Assembly: GCA_949511925.1 (NCBI GenBank)
Contig: CATEYX010000195.1
Location: forward strand, 1 to 17,942
Direction: 5' to 3'
Origin: Cryomorphaceae bacterium
GTDB taxonomy: Bacteria; Bacteroidota; Bacteroidia; Flavobacteriales; BACL11
DNA: 17,942 bases
Position 1 is the first letter of the stretch, and each line of letters opens with the position of its first letter. Below, one piece after another: positions 1 through 6,813 of the stretch. A program made the translations under genes and the position numbers. The notes under the pieces were generated by a model. That model was not told where the DNA came from, did not search any database, and saw nothing but the letters and a program-made list of their open reading frames with translations.

Positions 1-119
1 CCATGTTAAAGATTATTAATAAAATTAGATACACAAAAGAATGGCTATTTACTGGAAAAGAACTTAATGAACAAGATAGAGAACCTGCAATAAAAGAAAT
101 AGAATATGAAAAGATATAA
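1..119 (+). CDS. C-terminal tail of an upstream gene, possibly an RND efflux permease (partial)
   Basis: An open frame enters from the left edge and ends with TAA at 117-119. It encodes about 38 residues, beginning MLKIINKIRYTKEW and ending EPAIKEIEYEKI. The stretch is hydrophilic and charged, like the cytoplasmic tail that follows the last membrane helix of an inner-membrane transporter. It overlaps the start of the TolC-type gene by 14 nt, which implies translational coupling and a shared efflux operon. The permease identity is inferred from this context and from a vague resemblance to the tails of Bacteroidota RND permeases. The ATG at position 3 is probably internal, because the gene continues off the window. 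Confidence 0.45.
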   Translation, partial: MLKIINKIRYTKEWLFTGKELNEQDREPAIKEIEYEKI

Positions 120-1452
120 TTTAATACTAAAGAGAGCGTTACTATCAATTCTCTTTTTAATCCTTATAAAGCCTGCATTTTCACAAGACACTTTATCATT
201 AGAAGAAACTTTCTCAATTGCTATAAAAGAAAACCTTGACATTAAGATAAGTGCTAACAATAAAGAAAAGGCAAATAATCAATCAAAGATGGGTAATGCT
301 GGCTTGTTACCTAAAGTTAATTTAATAGGTTCAAGCTCATATAATCAAGGTAAAACAACCCTTGATTTTGCAACAAATGATTTTCCTAATGTAAAAGATG
401 CATCCTCAGAATCATCAAATATTAATGGTGCAATAGAAATTAGCTACAATGTATTTAATGGCTTAGGATCTATTTATACTTATAAAAAACTTAATAAACA
501 AAATGATTCAAAATCAATAAAGCTTCAGATACAAATTGAACAAACATTAATTCAAAGTGCAAAAAATTATTATGACATAGCATTTTTACAAGAGCAATAT
601 TCAATAAACATAAAACTTGTTGAAATTTCACTTGAAAGATATAAAAGAATTAAAATACAAAATGAATTTGGGAATGCTTCACATCTTGATGTACTAAGTG
701 CTGAAATTGATCTAAATAGTGATAGTGTCAATCTAATAAATACATCAGTAGAGTTAAATAATTCAAAGAATATTCTAAATCAGATACTCAATAGAAAAAT
801 TGATACTGATTTTATGGTTATTCAAAAAGTGAATATAAATAAGGATTTGGAATACTTAAAACTTAAAGAACAAGTTATCAATAACAATAACTATATTCTA
901 TTACAACAAAATAAATTAGAGATTGCAAAGACGGATAAAAAAATAAATAGAAGTCATTTTATGCCAAAAATTAATTTAAGCGGACAGTATGGATACAGTA
1001 GTATGCAAAGTAATACAAGCATCATAACAGATCAAACTAATTTAGGAACTACAGGATATATTAATTTATCATGGAACTTATTTGATGGTTTTTCAAAGAA
1101 TTCAATGTTACAAAACGCTAAAATTGACATTGAATCTAACAAACTACAATTAGAAGGTGTTAAAAATGAAATAGATAAAGATTTAAGCAATACATTTAAT
1201 CAATACACTAATAATATAAATTTAATAGAAATAGAGACAAGAAATCTAGTATCTGCTGAAAAGTTCTTTACAAGAGCGAAAGAGCAGTACTATCAAGGAC
1301 AGTTAAGTAGAAATGATTTTAGAATAGCTCAAGCTGACTTAGGTCGATCAAAAAATAGATTAAATAGAAGTAATTATATTACAAAAATTGCAGAATTAAA
1401 TTTATATAGATTGTCAGCACAAATTATTCAAATTAAAAGTGAAAAAAAATAA
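106..1452 (+). CDS. TolC family outer-membrane efflux protein
   Basis: This is the outer-membrane channel partner of a tripartite efflux or type I secretion system, forming a trimeric beta-barrel and periplasmic alpha-tunnel. Its 448 residues fit the family. A Sec signal peptide covers about residues 1-26 (Lys/Arg n-region, LLSILFLILI core, cleavage near FSQ). The mature N-terminus, LSLEETFSIAIKENLDI, is the usual start of the OEP fold. Two OEP repeats follow, with the second barrel segment recognisable at MPKINLSGQYGYSS and GYINLSWNLFDGF. Long helical stretches rich in Asn, Gln and Lys lie between them. The start is fixed by the signal peptide and overlaps the upstream gene by 14 nt. The matching adaptor and pump are not visible, so the substrate is unknown. 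No convincing terminator hairpin follows the stop. Confidence 0.9.
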   Translation: MKRYNLILKRALLSILFLILIKPAFSQDTLSLEETFSIAIKENLDIKISANNKEKANNQSKMGNAGLLPKVNLIGSSSYNQGKTTLDFATNDFPNVKDASSESSNINGAIEISYNVFNGLGSIYTYKKLNKQNDSKSIKLQIQIEQTLIQSAKNYYDIAFLQEQYSINIKLVEISLERYKRIKIQNEFGNASHLDVLSAEIDLNSDSVNLINTSVELNNSKNILNQILNRKIDTDFMVIQKVNINKDLEYLKLKEQVINNNNYILLQQNKLEIAKTDKKINRSHFMPKINLSGQYGYSSMQSNTSIITDQTNLGTTGYINLSWNLFDGFSKNSMLQNAKIDIESNKLQLEGVKNEIDKDLSNTFNQYTNNINLIEIETRNLVSAEKFFTRAKEQYYQGQLSRNDFRIAQADLGRSKNRLNRSNYITKIAELNLYRLSAQIIQIKSEKK

Positions 1453-1503
1453 GCTTAAGCTCACTCAACTATTTAGATTCCTATAAACTGAAAGATCGTT
1501 AAA

Positions 1504-1950
1504 TTATTTTTTTGGAATAAATAAAATACTTAATGAATTGACGCAATGCCTAATGTTTTTATCTGTTAATCCTTCACCTTCAAAAATATGACCAAGATGT
1601 CCATCGCAATTTGAACAACATATTTCAATACGCTTCATTCCCAAACTATAATCCTGTTTTCTAATTATTGCCTTATCAATTTCATCATCAAATGATGGCC
1701 ATCCACAATTAGATTTAAATTTTGAATCTGAATTAAATAAAGGATTATTACAAGCTTTACACACATATATTCCATTATCAGTATTGGAAAGATAAATACC
1801 TGACCATGCTCTTTCTGTGCCTTTTTTAACAATAATTTCTCTTTCCTCTAAAGTAAGATCATCAAAATAATTAGAAGACTTAATCACTTTCTCTTGAGCA
1901 ATTAAACCAAAGGGCAAATAACATAATATAAGTAATAAGTTTTTTATCAA
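1504..1950 (-). CDS. msrB: peptide-methionine (R)-S-oxide reductase MsrB, exported form
   Basis: MsrB reduces methionine-R-sulfoxide in proteins. The 148 residues hold the family hallmarks. Two zinc-binding CxxC pairs are CKAC (Cys64/Cys67) and CSNC (Cys112/Cys115). The GWPSF segment is at 83-87, with Cys82 just before it. GHLGHIFEGEG follows, then the catalytic Cys136 in RHCVNS. Residues 1-18 look like a Sec signal peptide (LLLILCYLPFGLIA, then QEK), so the enzyme probably works in the periplasm on envelope proteins. The start appears to be TTG: the frame is closed upstream by a stop at 1963-1965 and there is no ATG before the signal sequence. The TTG lies one base after the stop of the preceding small ORF, suggesting coupling. 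It converges with the tolC-type gene across 51 nt. Confidence 0.88.
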   Translation of the reverse strand: MIKNLLLILCYLPFGLIAQEKVIKSSNYFDDLTLEEREIIVKKGTERAWSGIYLSNTDNGIYVCKACNNPLFNSDSKFKSNCGWPSFDDEIDKAIIRKQDYSLGMKRIEICCSNCDGHLGHIFEGEGLTDKNIRHCVNSLSILFIPKK

Positions 1951-1951
1951 T

Positions 1952-2137
1952 CTATTGTTTGTTTAGTATCAGTTCATATTCTTTAAACCTATGTTCTCGT
2001 ATTGGTCGAGTTCTTGGCTCTGTATTAAAATGTAATAGAAGGCAAGGTTTTATTTTTTTATATGATTCAAGATATTCATAATCTACTAGCTCTTTATTTC
2101 TAATTCTCATTTTAATCTGATTATGATAAGGAAACAT
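1952..2137 (-). CDS. small hypothetical protein between a DUF6435-like gene and msrB
   Basis: This 61-residue ORF starts with ATG and ends with TAG one base before the msrB start. It lies 22 nt after the DUF6435-like gene on the same strand. The product is basic and soluble, with no signal peptide or membrane segment, and has a Tyr-rich middle (DYEYLESYKKIKPC) and an Arg-rich end (EPRTRPIREHRFKEYE). I do not recognise a family. Its exact abutment to msrB and its ATG start argue that it is translated, and its translation could place ribosomes on the msrB TTG. A shorter version could start at Met10 (2110). Chance remains a real possibility for an ORF this short. Confidence 0.45.
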   Translation of the reverse strand: MFPYHNQIKMRIRNKELVDYEYLESYKKIKPCLLLHFNTEPRTRPIREHRFKEYELILNKQ

Positions 2138-2159
2138 AGATTTATTTAATTGAATAAAA

Positions 2160-2348
2160 CTATTGCTTTAATGATGTATTATTTTTATCAATATCATCTA
2201 GCTTTTCAAGAATATCACTTGCTTCTTTTTCTAACTTATCACTTTCTTTGCGATTTGTTTTAGATAAAACATATGCTTGTTCCTTAATCTTTTTATATAA
2301 CTCTGTTAACTTTTCCTTCTCTGATTTTTTTTTAAATAATCCAAACAT
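2160..2348 (-). CDS. DUF6435-like (Lacal_2735 type) small charged helical protein
   Basis: The 62-residue product begins MFGLFKKKSEKEKL and continues as a highly charged amphipathic helix pair rich in Lys and Glu (KIKEQAYVLSKTNRKESDK, then EKEASDILEKLDDI). This matches my memory of the Lacal_2735/DUF6435 family of Bacteroidota small proteins, which begin MFGxFKK. The function is unknown. The ATG at 2348 is preferred over an in-frame TTG at 2372, because that TTG lies inside the putative -7 promoter box and the family starts at MFG. It is probably the first gene of a three-gene minus-strand set ending in msrB. The family call is from memory of the N-terminus and length. Confidence 0.7.
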   Translation of the reverse strand: MFGLFKKKSEKEKLTELYKKIKEQAYVLSKTNRKESDKLEKEASDILEKLDDIDKNNTSLKQ

Positions 2349-2369
2349 TTTATAGTATTTTTTATATTG

Positions 2370-2377
2370 CAAACTTA
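2370..2377 (-). promoter_or_regulatory. putative -7 promoter box of the DUF6435-msrB set
   Basis: The minus strand reads TAAGTTTG, a full match to the Bacteroidota -7 consensus TAnnTTTG, 21 nt before the ATG at 2348. No clear TTG-type -33 element is seen at the expected distance, so the call is moderate. Confidence 0.4.
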
Positions 2378-2446
2378 TGAAATCTTTAACTTAAAATTAG
2401 TACTCTTAATAAGAATTTAGCAGCTAATTAATTTACTAAAGCAAGT

Positions 2447-2471
2447 TATTTTTGAAAAAGTTTTATTTTTG
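2447..2471 (+). promoter_or_regulatory. two possible -7 boxes upstream of the saccharopine-dehydrogenase-like gene
   Basis: TATTTTTG occurs twice, at 2447-2454 and 2464-2471; both match TAnnTTTG. The second lies 20 nt before the ATG at 2492, the usual distance for a short leader. Neither has a recognisable -33 TTG at 17-21 nt. T-rich sequence makes chance matches fairly likely. Confidence 0.35.
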
Positions 2472-2491
2472 CATTTATAAAAAAATTAAGT

Positions 2492-3709
2492 ATGAATCAA
2501 TCAAGAGAATTTGATATTATTATTTGGGGTGCTTCAGGATTTACCGGAAGATTAGTTACATTATATCTATTTGAAAAATATGGCACAACTGGAGACTTAA
2601 AGTGGGCAATGGGAGGTAGAAATTTAACTAAACTTGAAAAAGTAAGATCTGAAGTAGCTGATAAGAATGTACCGTTAATCATTGCAGACAGTAATGATAA
2701 AGTTAGTTTACTTAATATGGTTAATCGAACTAAAGTTATTTGCACTACAGTTGGACCCTATGCAAAATATGGCTCTAATTTGGTAGAAGCTTGTATTAAA
2801 TCTCACATCCATTATTGTGATCTAGCAGGAGAAGTTCAGTGGATGCATAAAATGATTGATCGCCATCATGAAGAAGCTAAAATCAATGGATCTAAAATTG
2901 TACATGCCTGTGGATTTGATTCTATCCCTTCAGATATGGGCGTTTATTTCATACAAAGAGAAGCTAGAGCTAAAAGAGGGATTATAGCACAAAAAATTAA
3001 AATGAGAGTAGCTGCTATTAGTGGTGGAATAAGTGGCGGCACTTATGCAAGCTTAAGCCAAGTTATAGAAGAAGCTCAAAAAGATAAGATGGTTTATAAA
3101 ATCTTAGATAATCCATATGCTTTAAATCCAATTAATGAACAATTTGGAAAAGATAAATCAGATTTAAAAAATGTTATTTTCGATAACGTATCTCATAGCT
3201 GGATAGGTCCCTTTATTATGGCAAGTATTAATACAAAAGTAGTTAGACGCAGTAATTTTTTAAGTAGTTATTCTTATGGAAAGAAATTTAGATATGATGA
3301 AGCTGTATCTTTTGGGAAAGGTTTTTCTGGAAGAATAAAAGGAATTATTAGCACTATTATAATTGGACTATTTATGTCTGCTAAATATGGGTCATTATTT
3401 AAAAAAGGTTTAGATCTACTTTTTCCTATTTCTGGAGAAGGACCAACAAAGAAAAAAATGGAGCAGGGATTTTATAATCTAAGATTTTATATCACATTAG
3501 AGGATGGTTCAAATGCATTCGCAAATGTCACTGGTGATATGGATCCGGGATATGGATCAAGTTCTAAGATGTTAGCTGAATCAGCTGTATGTCTAGCGAA
3601 AGATAAATTATCAAATACTAGTGGTGTTTTGACGCCTTCTGTAGCTATGGGAGATTCTCTTTTAAAAAGATTAGAAAAAAATGCTGGTTTAACATTTAGT
3701 TATAAATAG
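2492..3709 (+). CDS. saccharopine dehydrogenase-like / trans-acting enoyl reductase family oxidoreductase
   Basis: This 405-residue protein carries an N-terminal Rossmann fold with the dinucleotide-binding loop GASGFTGR at residues 13-20. Family segments follow: TVGPYAKYG, the CDLAGE motif, HACGFDSIPSDMG and, near the C-terminus, GDMDPGYGSSSKMLAES. The family includes eukaryotic SCCPDH and mycobacterial trans-acting enoyl reductases; the bacterial substrate is generally unknown and need not be saccharopine. A hydrophobic patch around residues 285-297 (IISTIIIGLFMSA) could bind lipid or membrane, as in SCCPDH-like proteins. The gene stands alone, divergent from the DUF6435-msrB set, with 197 nt separating it from hemA. 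It may reduce a lipid-linked enoyl or keto group, but nothing here specifies the substrate. Confidence 0.85.
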   Translation: MNQSREFDIIIWGASGFTGRLVTLYLFEKYGTTGDLKWAMGGRNLTKLEKVRSEVADKNVPLIIADSNDKVSLLNMVNRTKVICTTVGPYAKYGSNLVEACIKSHIHYCDLAGEVQWMHKMIDRHHEEAKINGSKIVHACGFDSIPSDMGVYFIQREARAKRGIIAQKIKMRVAAISGGISGGTYASLSQVIEEAQKDKMVYKILDNPYALNPINEQFGKDKSDLKNVIFDNVSHSWIGPFIMASINTKVVRRSNFLSSYSYGKKFRYDEAVSFGKGFSGRIKGIISTIIIGLFMSAKYGSLFKKGLDLLFPISGEGPTKKKMEQGFYNLRFYITLEDGSNAFANVTGDMDPGYGSSSKMLAESAVCLAKDKLSNTSGVLTPSVAMGDSLLKRLEKNAGLTFSYK

Positions 3710-3855
3710 TAGCAGAATTGAAACCGTAGACTAAATAATTTTTAAAAAAAGTTTGAACTTAGGACTGTATGGCCAAGTAAAGATAAACCCACACAATTAA
3801 GTTTGTAACTATCATTACAAGGTTAATAATTTATAATCAGTCTAAACTATAACTT

Positions 3856-3877
3856 CAGATTTCAAACAGATTTCAAA
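3856..3877 (+). repeat. perfect 11-bp tandem repeat in the hemA promoter
   Basis: The unit CAGATTTCAAA occurs twice head to tail without a mismatch, at 3856-3866 and 3867-3877, and is followed by C as if a third copy began. One unit is about one helical turn, so both copies present the same DNA face. The pair fills the region just upstream of the -7 box at 3880, where a -33 element would sit. A regulator site is inferred; the protein is unknown. Confidence 0.6.
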
Positions 3878-3879
3878 CT

Positions 3880-3887
3880 TACTTTTG
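3880..3887 (+). promoter_or_regulatory. putative -7 promoter box of the hem operon
   Basis: TACTTTTG matches the Bacteroidota TAnnTTTG element, 19 nt before the hemA ATG. No good -33 TTG occurs at the expected spacing; the tandem repeat occupies that place, which hints at regulator-dependent initiation. Transcription from this box would give a leader of about 10-15 nt, almost all A. Confidence 0.5.
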
Positions 3888-3893
3888 CCAAAG

Positions 3894-3906
3894 AAAAAAA
3901 AAAAAA
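3894..3906 (+). promoter_or_regulatory. poly-A leader directly before the hemA start codon
   Basis: Thirteen A residues precede the ATG at 3907, and with the A of the start codon the run is 14. A-rich leaders replace Shine-Dalgarno sequences in Bacteroidota, so this may be a strong initiation signal. Because the run begins about where transcription should start, slippage by RNA polymerase is also possible. Its length is prone to sequencing error and to replication slippage. Confidence 0.45.
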
Positions 3907-5166
3907 ATGATCGGACTTATCAGTATAAATTACAAGCATGCACCACTAGATATACGAGAGCAGTTTGATTTTACTGATGATCAAAAATTAAATTTTCATC
4001 ACATACTAAAAAGGAATCATAAAGTAGAAGGCTTAATGATTCTTTCCACTTGCAATCGTACCGAGATTTATTTTGAGTACGAAAATCATATTGGCCATGA
4101 AAGTAAACTAATGCATGCAGTGTTAAAAGCATTAGTAGATTTTAAGTCCTTTAATGAAAGTTTATCTCCTTATTTAGAAAAGAAAACTAACAAAGATGTT
4201 ACAGAACACATCTTCAGAGTAATAGCTGGTTTGGAGTCCATGATTGTTGGTGAATACCAGATTGTGGAACAACTAAAAGATGCTTACAACTTTGCAGAAA
4301 ACAAAAAAATGCTTGGACCAATTATTAGCAGAATGGTTCAAAAAGCATTTGAAACAGGAAAATATATCCGAACTCATACCAATATTGATAAAGGAGCTAT
4401 TTCGGTAAGTTACGCTGCGATTGAGAAAGTAGCGCAAAATTTTGATATTTCTAAAATTAAAACACTTTGTGTTGGGGCAGGTGAAACAGGAGCTTTAACT
4501 GTTCAGTATTTGGATAAAAAAGGATGTAAGGATATTACTGTCACAAATCGGACTTTTAGTAAAGCAGCAGAATTAGCCAATCAATTTAATATAAAAGCAA
4601 TTCCTTTTCAGGAATTAAAAACCAGCTTATCAGAAGTGGATGTAGCACTTTTTTCTACTGCATCCAAAAAATCCTTATTAACGATAGAAGATGTGAAAAA
4701 GGTTATGCTAACTAGAGAAAAAGAAATCTTATTTATTGACATGTGTGTCCCTAGAAATTTATCCAAAGAAATTGGAGATATTGACGGGATAAGCTTAGTC
4801 AATATTGATGGTTTAAAAGACATGGTGAATACAAATTACAATAAAAGAAAAAGTGAGGTAATAAAAGCAGAGAATTTCATTGCTGATTTTCTGATAGAGT
4901 TTGAAGACTGGGCATCATCAAGACAGTTGCGCCCTTCAATTCTATCTTTAAAAAATCAGTTTGATGAGTTGATAGATTCAGATACTGAAAAATGTATCTG
5001 TTGTAATAAATCATTAAAGAATTGTGAGCAGTTTTCACATTATCAATCTAGGTTAAGTAAAAAATTTGCTGGACGACTAATTCAGCAAATAAAGAAAGTA
5101 AGTAACCACGGAAAAAATGAGCAAGCGCTTGAAATAATAAATCAAATATTTTCCGATGACAAGTAA
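3907..5166 (+). CDS. hemA: glutamyl-tRNA reductase
   Basis: GluTR reduces glutamyl-tRNA(Glu) with NADPH to glutamate-1-semialdehyde, the first committed step of the C5 heme route. The 419 residues show the catalytic domain with the nucleophile Cys49 in LSTCNRTE and the conserved His101. They also show the GLESMIVGEYQIVEQLKDAY signature at about 108-127 and an NADPH-binding loop VGAGETG at 189-195. NRTFSKA and the C-terminal dimerisation helices follow. The dimerisation domain carries an unexpected cluster, Cys363, Cys365, Cys366 and Cys373 (CICCNKSLKNC). It is first in a nine-gene operon and overlaps hemC by 11 nt. As the pathway's usual control enzyme it is the logical target of the elaborate upstream region. 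The ATG start is fixed by the MIGLISINYKHAPLDIRE family N-terminus. Confidence 0.97.
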   Translation: MIGLISINYKHAPLDIREQFDFTDDQKLNFHHILKRNHKVEGLMILSTCNRTEIYFEYENHIGHESKLMHAVLKALVDFKSFNESLSPYLEKKTNKDVTEHIFRVIAGLESMIVGEYQIVEQLKDAYNFAENKKMLGPIISRMVQKAFETGKYIRTHTNIDKGAISVSYAAIEKVAQNFDISKIKTLCVGAGETGALTVQYLDKKGCKDITVTNRTFSKAAELANQFNIKAIPFQELKTSLSEVDVALFSTASKKSLLTIEDVKKVMLTREKEILFIDMCVPRNLSKEIGDIDGISLVNIDGLKDMVNTNYNKRKSEVIKAENFIADFLIEFEDWASSRQLRPSILSLKNQFDELIDSDTEKCICCNKSLKNCEQFSHYQSRLSKKFAGRLIQQIKKVSNHGKNEQALEIINQIFSDDK

Positions 5167-6091
5167 ATTAATAATAGGTACGAGAGGGAGTAAACTGGCT
5201 TTATTTCAGGCAAATTTAGTGAAAAGTAAATTAAAGACAGCTTATCCATCTTTGGAAGTAGTAATAAATATTATCAAAACTAAAGGAGATAAAATATTAG
5301 ATATAGCACTAAGCAAAATTGGGGATAAAGGTTTTTTTACTAAAGAAATCCAAGATTCATTATCTAAAAAAGAGGTAGATATTGCAGTACATAGCTTAAA
5401 GGATTTACCTACTGAATCACCAAAAGGAACACAGTTAGGAGCAATTATGGAAAGAGCAAACCATAGAGATGTTTTGGTGAGTGTAGATGGAAAAAAACTA
5501 GCTGACTTCACTTCAGGTGATAAAATTGCAACTTCTTCACTTAGGAGAAAATCGCAATTAATACGACTAAATAAAGAAGTTCAAGTTGTAGAAATTAGAG
5601 GCAATGTAGACACCCGGATTCGTAAAATGCAAGATGGACATTGCCAAGGGATGATAATGGCAGCAGCAGGAATTGAGCGTTTGGGTTTACAGGAACACAT
5701 CACTGAATATTTAAACGAAACTCAAATGTTAACTGCACCAGGACAAGGTGCAATTGCTCTTGAAATAAGAGAGGGAGATAATGAAATATTGGATATTTTA
5801 TCTGTTTTAAATCATAAGAAATCATCAATTTGTGTTACAGCTGAAAGATCTTTTTTAAATAGATTAGAAGGTGGTTGTCAAATTCCATTTGCAGCACATG
5901 CGACTTTAAATGGAGATATCTTAACAATTGAAGGATTGGTAGCCACTTTGGACGGAAGAAAAATACAGAGAGAAAAAATTATAGGCAATAGCAAAGATGC
6001 GATTCAATTAGGAATTGATTTGGCAAATTCTATTCAAGATAATGGTGGGAACGAAATTTTAGAAGAAGTAAAAAGAGAATTGAATAATTGA
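5156..6091 (+). CDS. hemC: hydroxymethylbilane synthase (porphobilinogen deaminase)
   Basis: HemC polymerises four porphobilinogens into hydroxymethylbilane in the cytosol, using a covalently bound dipyrromethane cofactor. The 311 residues match the family length. Visible signatures are GTRGSKLALFQANLV at the N-terminus, AVHSLKDLPTE with the catalytic Asp, the substrate-binding RRKSQL and RGNVDTRIRKM, LTAPGQGAIALEIR, and RSFLNRLEGGCQIPFAAHA. Cys241 in GGCQIP is the cofactor attachment residue. The gene overlaps hemA by 11 nt at its start and hemD by 4 nt at its end, consistent with coupled translation. Its product feeds HemD directly. Confidence 0.97.
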   Translation: MTSKLIIGTRGSKLALFQANLVKSKLKTAYPSLEVVINIIKTKGDKILDIALSKIGDKGFFTKEIQDSLSKKEVDIAVHSLKDLPTESPKGTQLGAIMERANHRDVLVSVDGKKLADFTSGDKIATSSLRRKSQLIRLNKEVQVVEIRGNVDTRIRKMQDGHCQGMIMAAAGIERLGLQEHITEYLNETQMLTAPGQGAIALEIREGDNEILDILSVLNHKKSSICVTAERSFLNRLEGGCQIPFAAHATLNGDILTIEGLVATLDGRKIQREKIIGNSKDAIQLGIDLANSIQDNGGNEILEEVKRELNN

Positions 6092-6813
6092 TTTTATCTA
6101 ATAAACATATTATTTTGACACATTATGGAGGTACAGATTGTTTCCAAATTTTAAAGGAATATGGGGCCGTCTTGCATCATTTCCCTATGGTTAATATTAT
6201 TACAAAATCGAATATAAAACCTTTTAATCTTTCTGATTTTGATTATTATATTTTTACTTCCAAAAATGGAGTGAATTCTTTTTTTAATTTGGATTTTGTA
6301 AAAGGAAAAATAATAAATACACTTTGTTTAGGGGAGAAAACAAAAGTTGCTTTATTAGAAAATGGTTTAGAACCTGTTTTTGTTTCTAATGAAAGTTATG
6401 CCGATAATTTGATTGCTGAATTATTAAACAATCAAATGATAGAAAATAAAAAGGTATTATTAGTTTTAGGAAATTTGGCAGACAATAGAATTGAGGAAAG
6501 ACTAAGTTCTATTTGCAAAGTAACAAGATTAGATGTTTACAATACCAATTTAGAAACTAAAAAAAAGAAAGAACTTACTACTTTGTTAAAGGATAAAAAT
6601 ACAATTTCAATTTTTACTTCTCCATCTTCATTTCAGGCTTTCACTAGTTTGTATGATTCAGAAAAAACTACTCTGGTAACTATCGGTACAACTACTTCCA
6701 AATATATTAAAATATCAGGATTTGCATCTGAAATCATTTCAGAAAAACAAACTTATGAGGGGATTTCAAAAGCAATTATCAGCTATTATGAAACTAAAAA
6801 TATAAGTATATGA
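6088..6813 (+). CDS. hemD: uroporphyrinogen-III synthase
   Basis: HemD cyclises hydroxymethylbilane with inversion of ring D to give uroporphyrinogen III. This family is poorly conserved, and the call rests on typical elements plus position after hemC. These are the opening strand HIILTHYGG (equivalent to the usual ILVTRP), FDYYIFTSKNGVNSFF at about 50-65, VLLVLGNLADNRIEERL, ISIFTSPSSFQAF, VTIGTTTSKYI and a C-terminal YEGISKAII. The 241 residues fit the two-lobed fold. The start is apparently TTG in a TTGA overlap with the hemC stop. The next Met, in FPMVNI, would remove the first strand. It ends in an ATGA overlap with hemB. Confidence 0.88.
   Translation: MILSNKHIILTHYGGTDCFQILKEYGAVLHHFPMVNIITKSNIKPFNLSDFDYYIFTSKNGVNSFFNLDFVKGKIINTLCLGEKTKVALLENGLEPVFVSNESYADNLIAELLNNQMIENKKVLLVLGNLADNRIEERLSSICKVTRLDVYNTNLETKKKKELTTLLKDKNTISIFTSPSSFQAFTSLYDSEKTTLVTIGTTTSKYIKISGFASEIISEKQTYEGISKAIISYYETKNISI

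Larger units (their letters stand above)
3710..3906 (+). promoter_or_regulatory. hemA upstream control region
   Basis: This 197-bp gap is the only sizeable non-coding stretch before nine tightly packed heme genes, so it should carry their main promoter. It holds a -7 box at 3880-3887, a tandem repeat at 3856-3877, a poly-A leader at 3894-3906, and a second weaker TAnnTTTG match (TAAGTTTG) at 3798-3805. The sequence AAGTTTGAA at 3749-3757 reappears inverted as TTCAAACTT at 3872-3880. A small inverted repeat, AAGTT-TG-AACTT, sits at 3749-3760. No riboswitch fold or small ORF of note was recognised. Confidence 0.6.

Noticed and set aside
45..260. Minus-strand ORF antisense to the start of the TolC-type gene
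   Set aside because: It lies opposite a well-supported coding region and has low-complexity Phe/Ile-rich content typical of a shadow frame.
1452..1461. Palindrome AGCTTAAGCT just after the TolC-type gene as a terminator
   Set aside because: It is only 10 bp with no loop and no following T-run on the plus strand, so it cannot be supported as a terminator.
2349..2372. Extended DUF6435-like start at the TTG at 2372
   Set aside because: The TTG falls inside a TAAGTTTG promoter box and the added residues are not part of the family N-terminus MFGxFKK.
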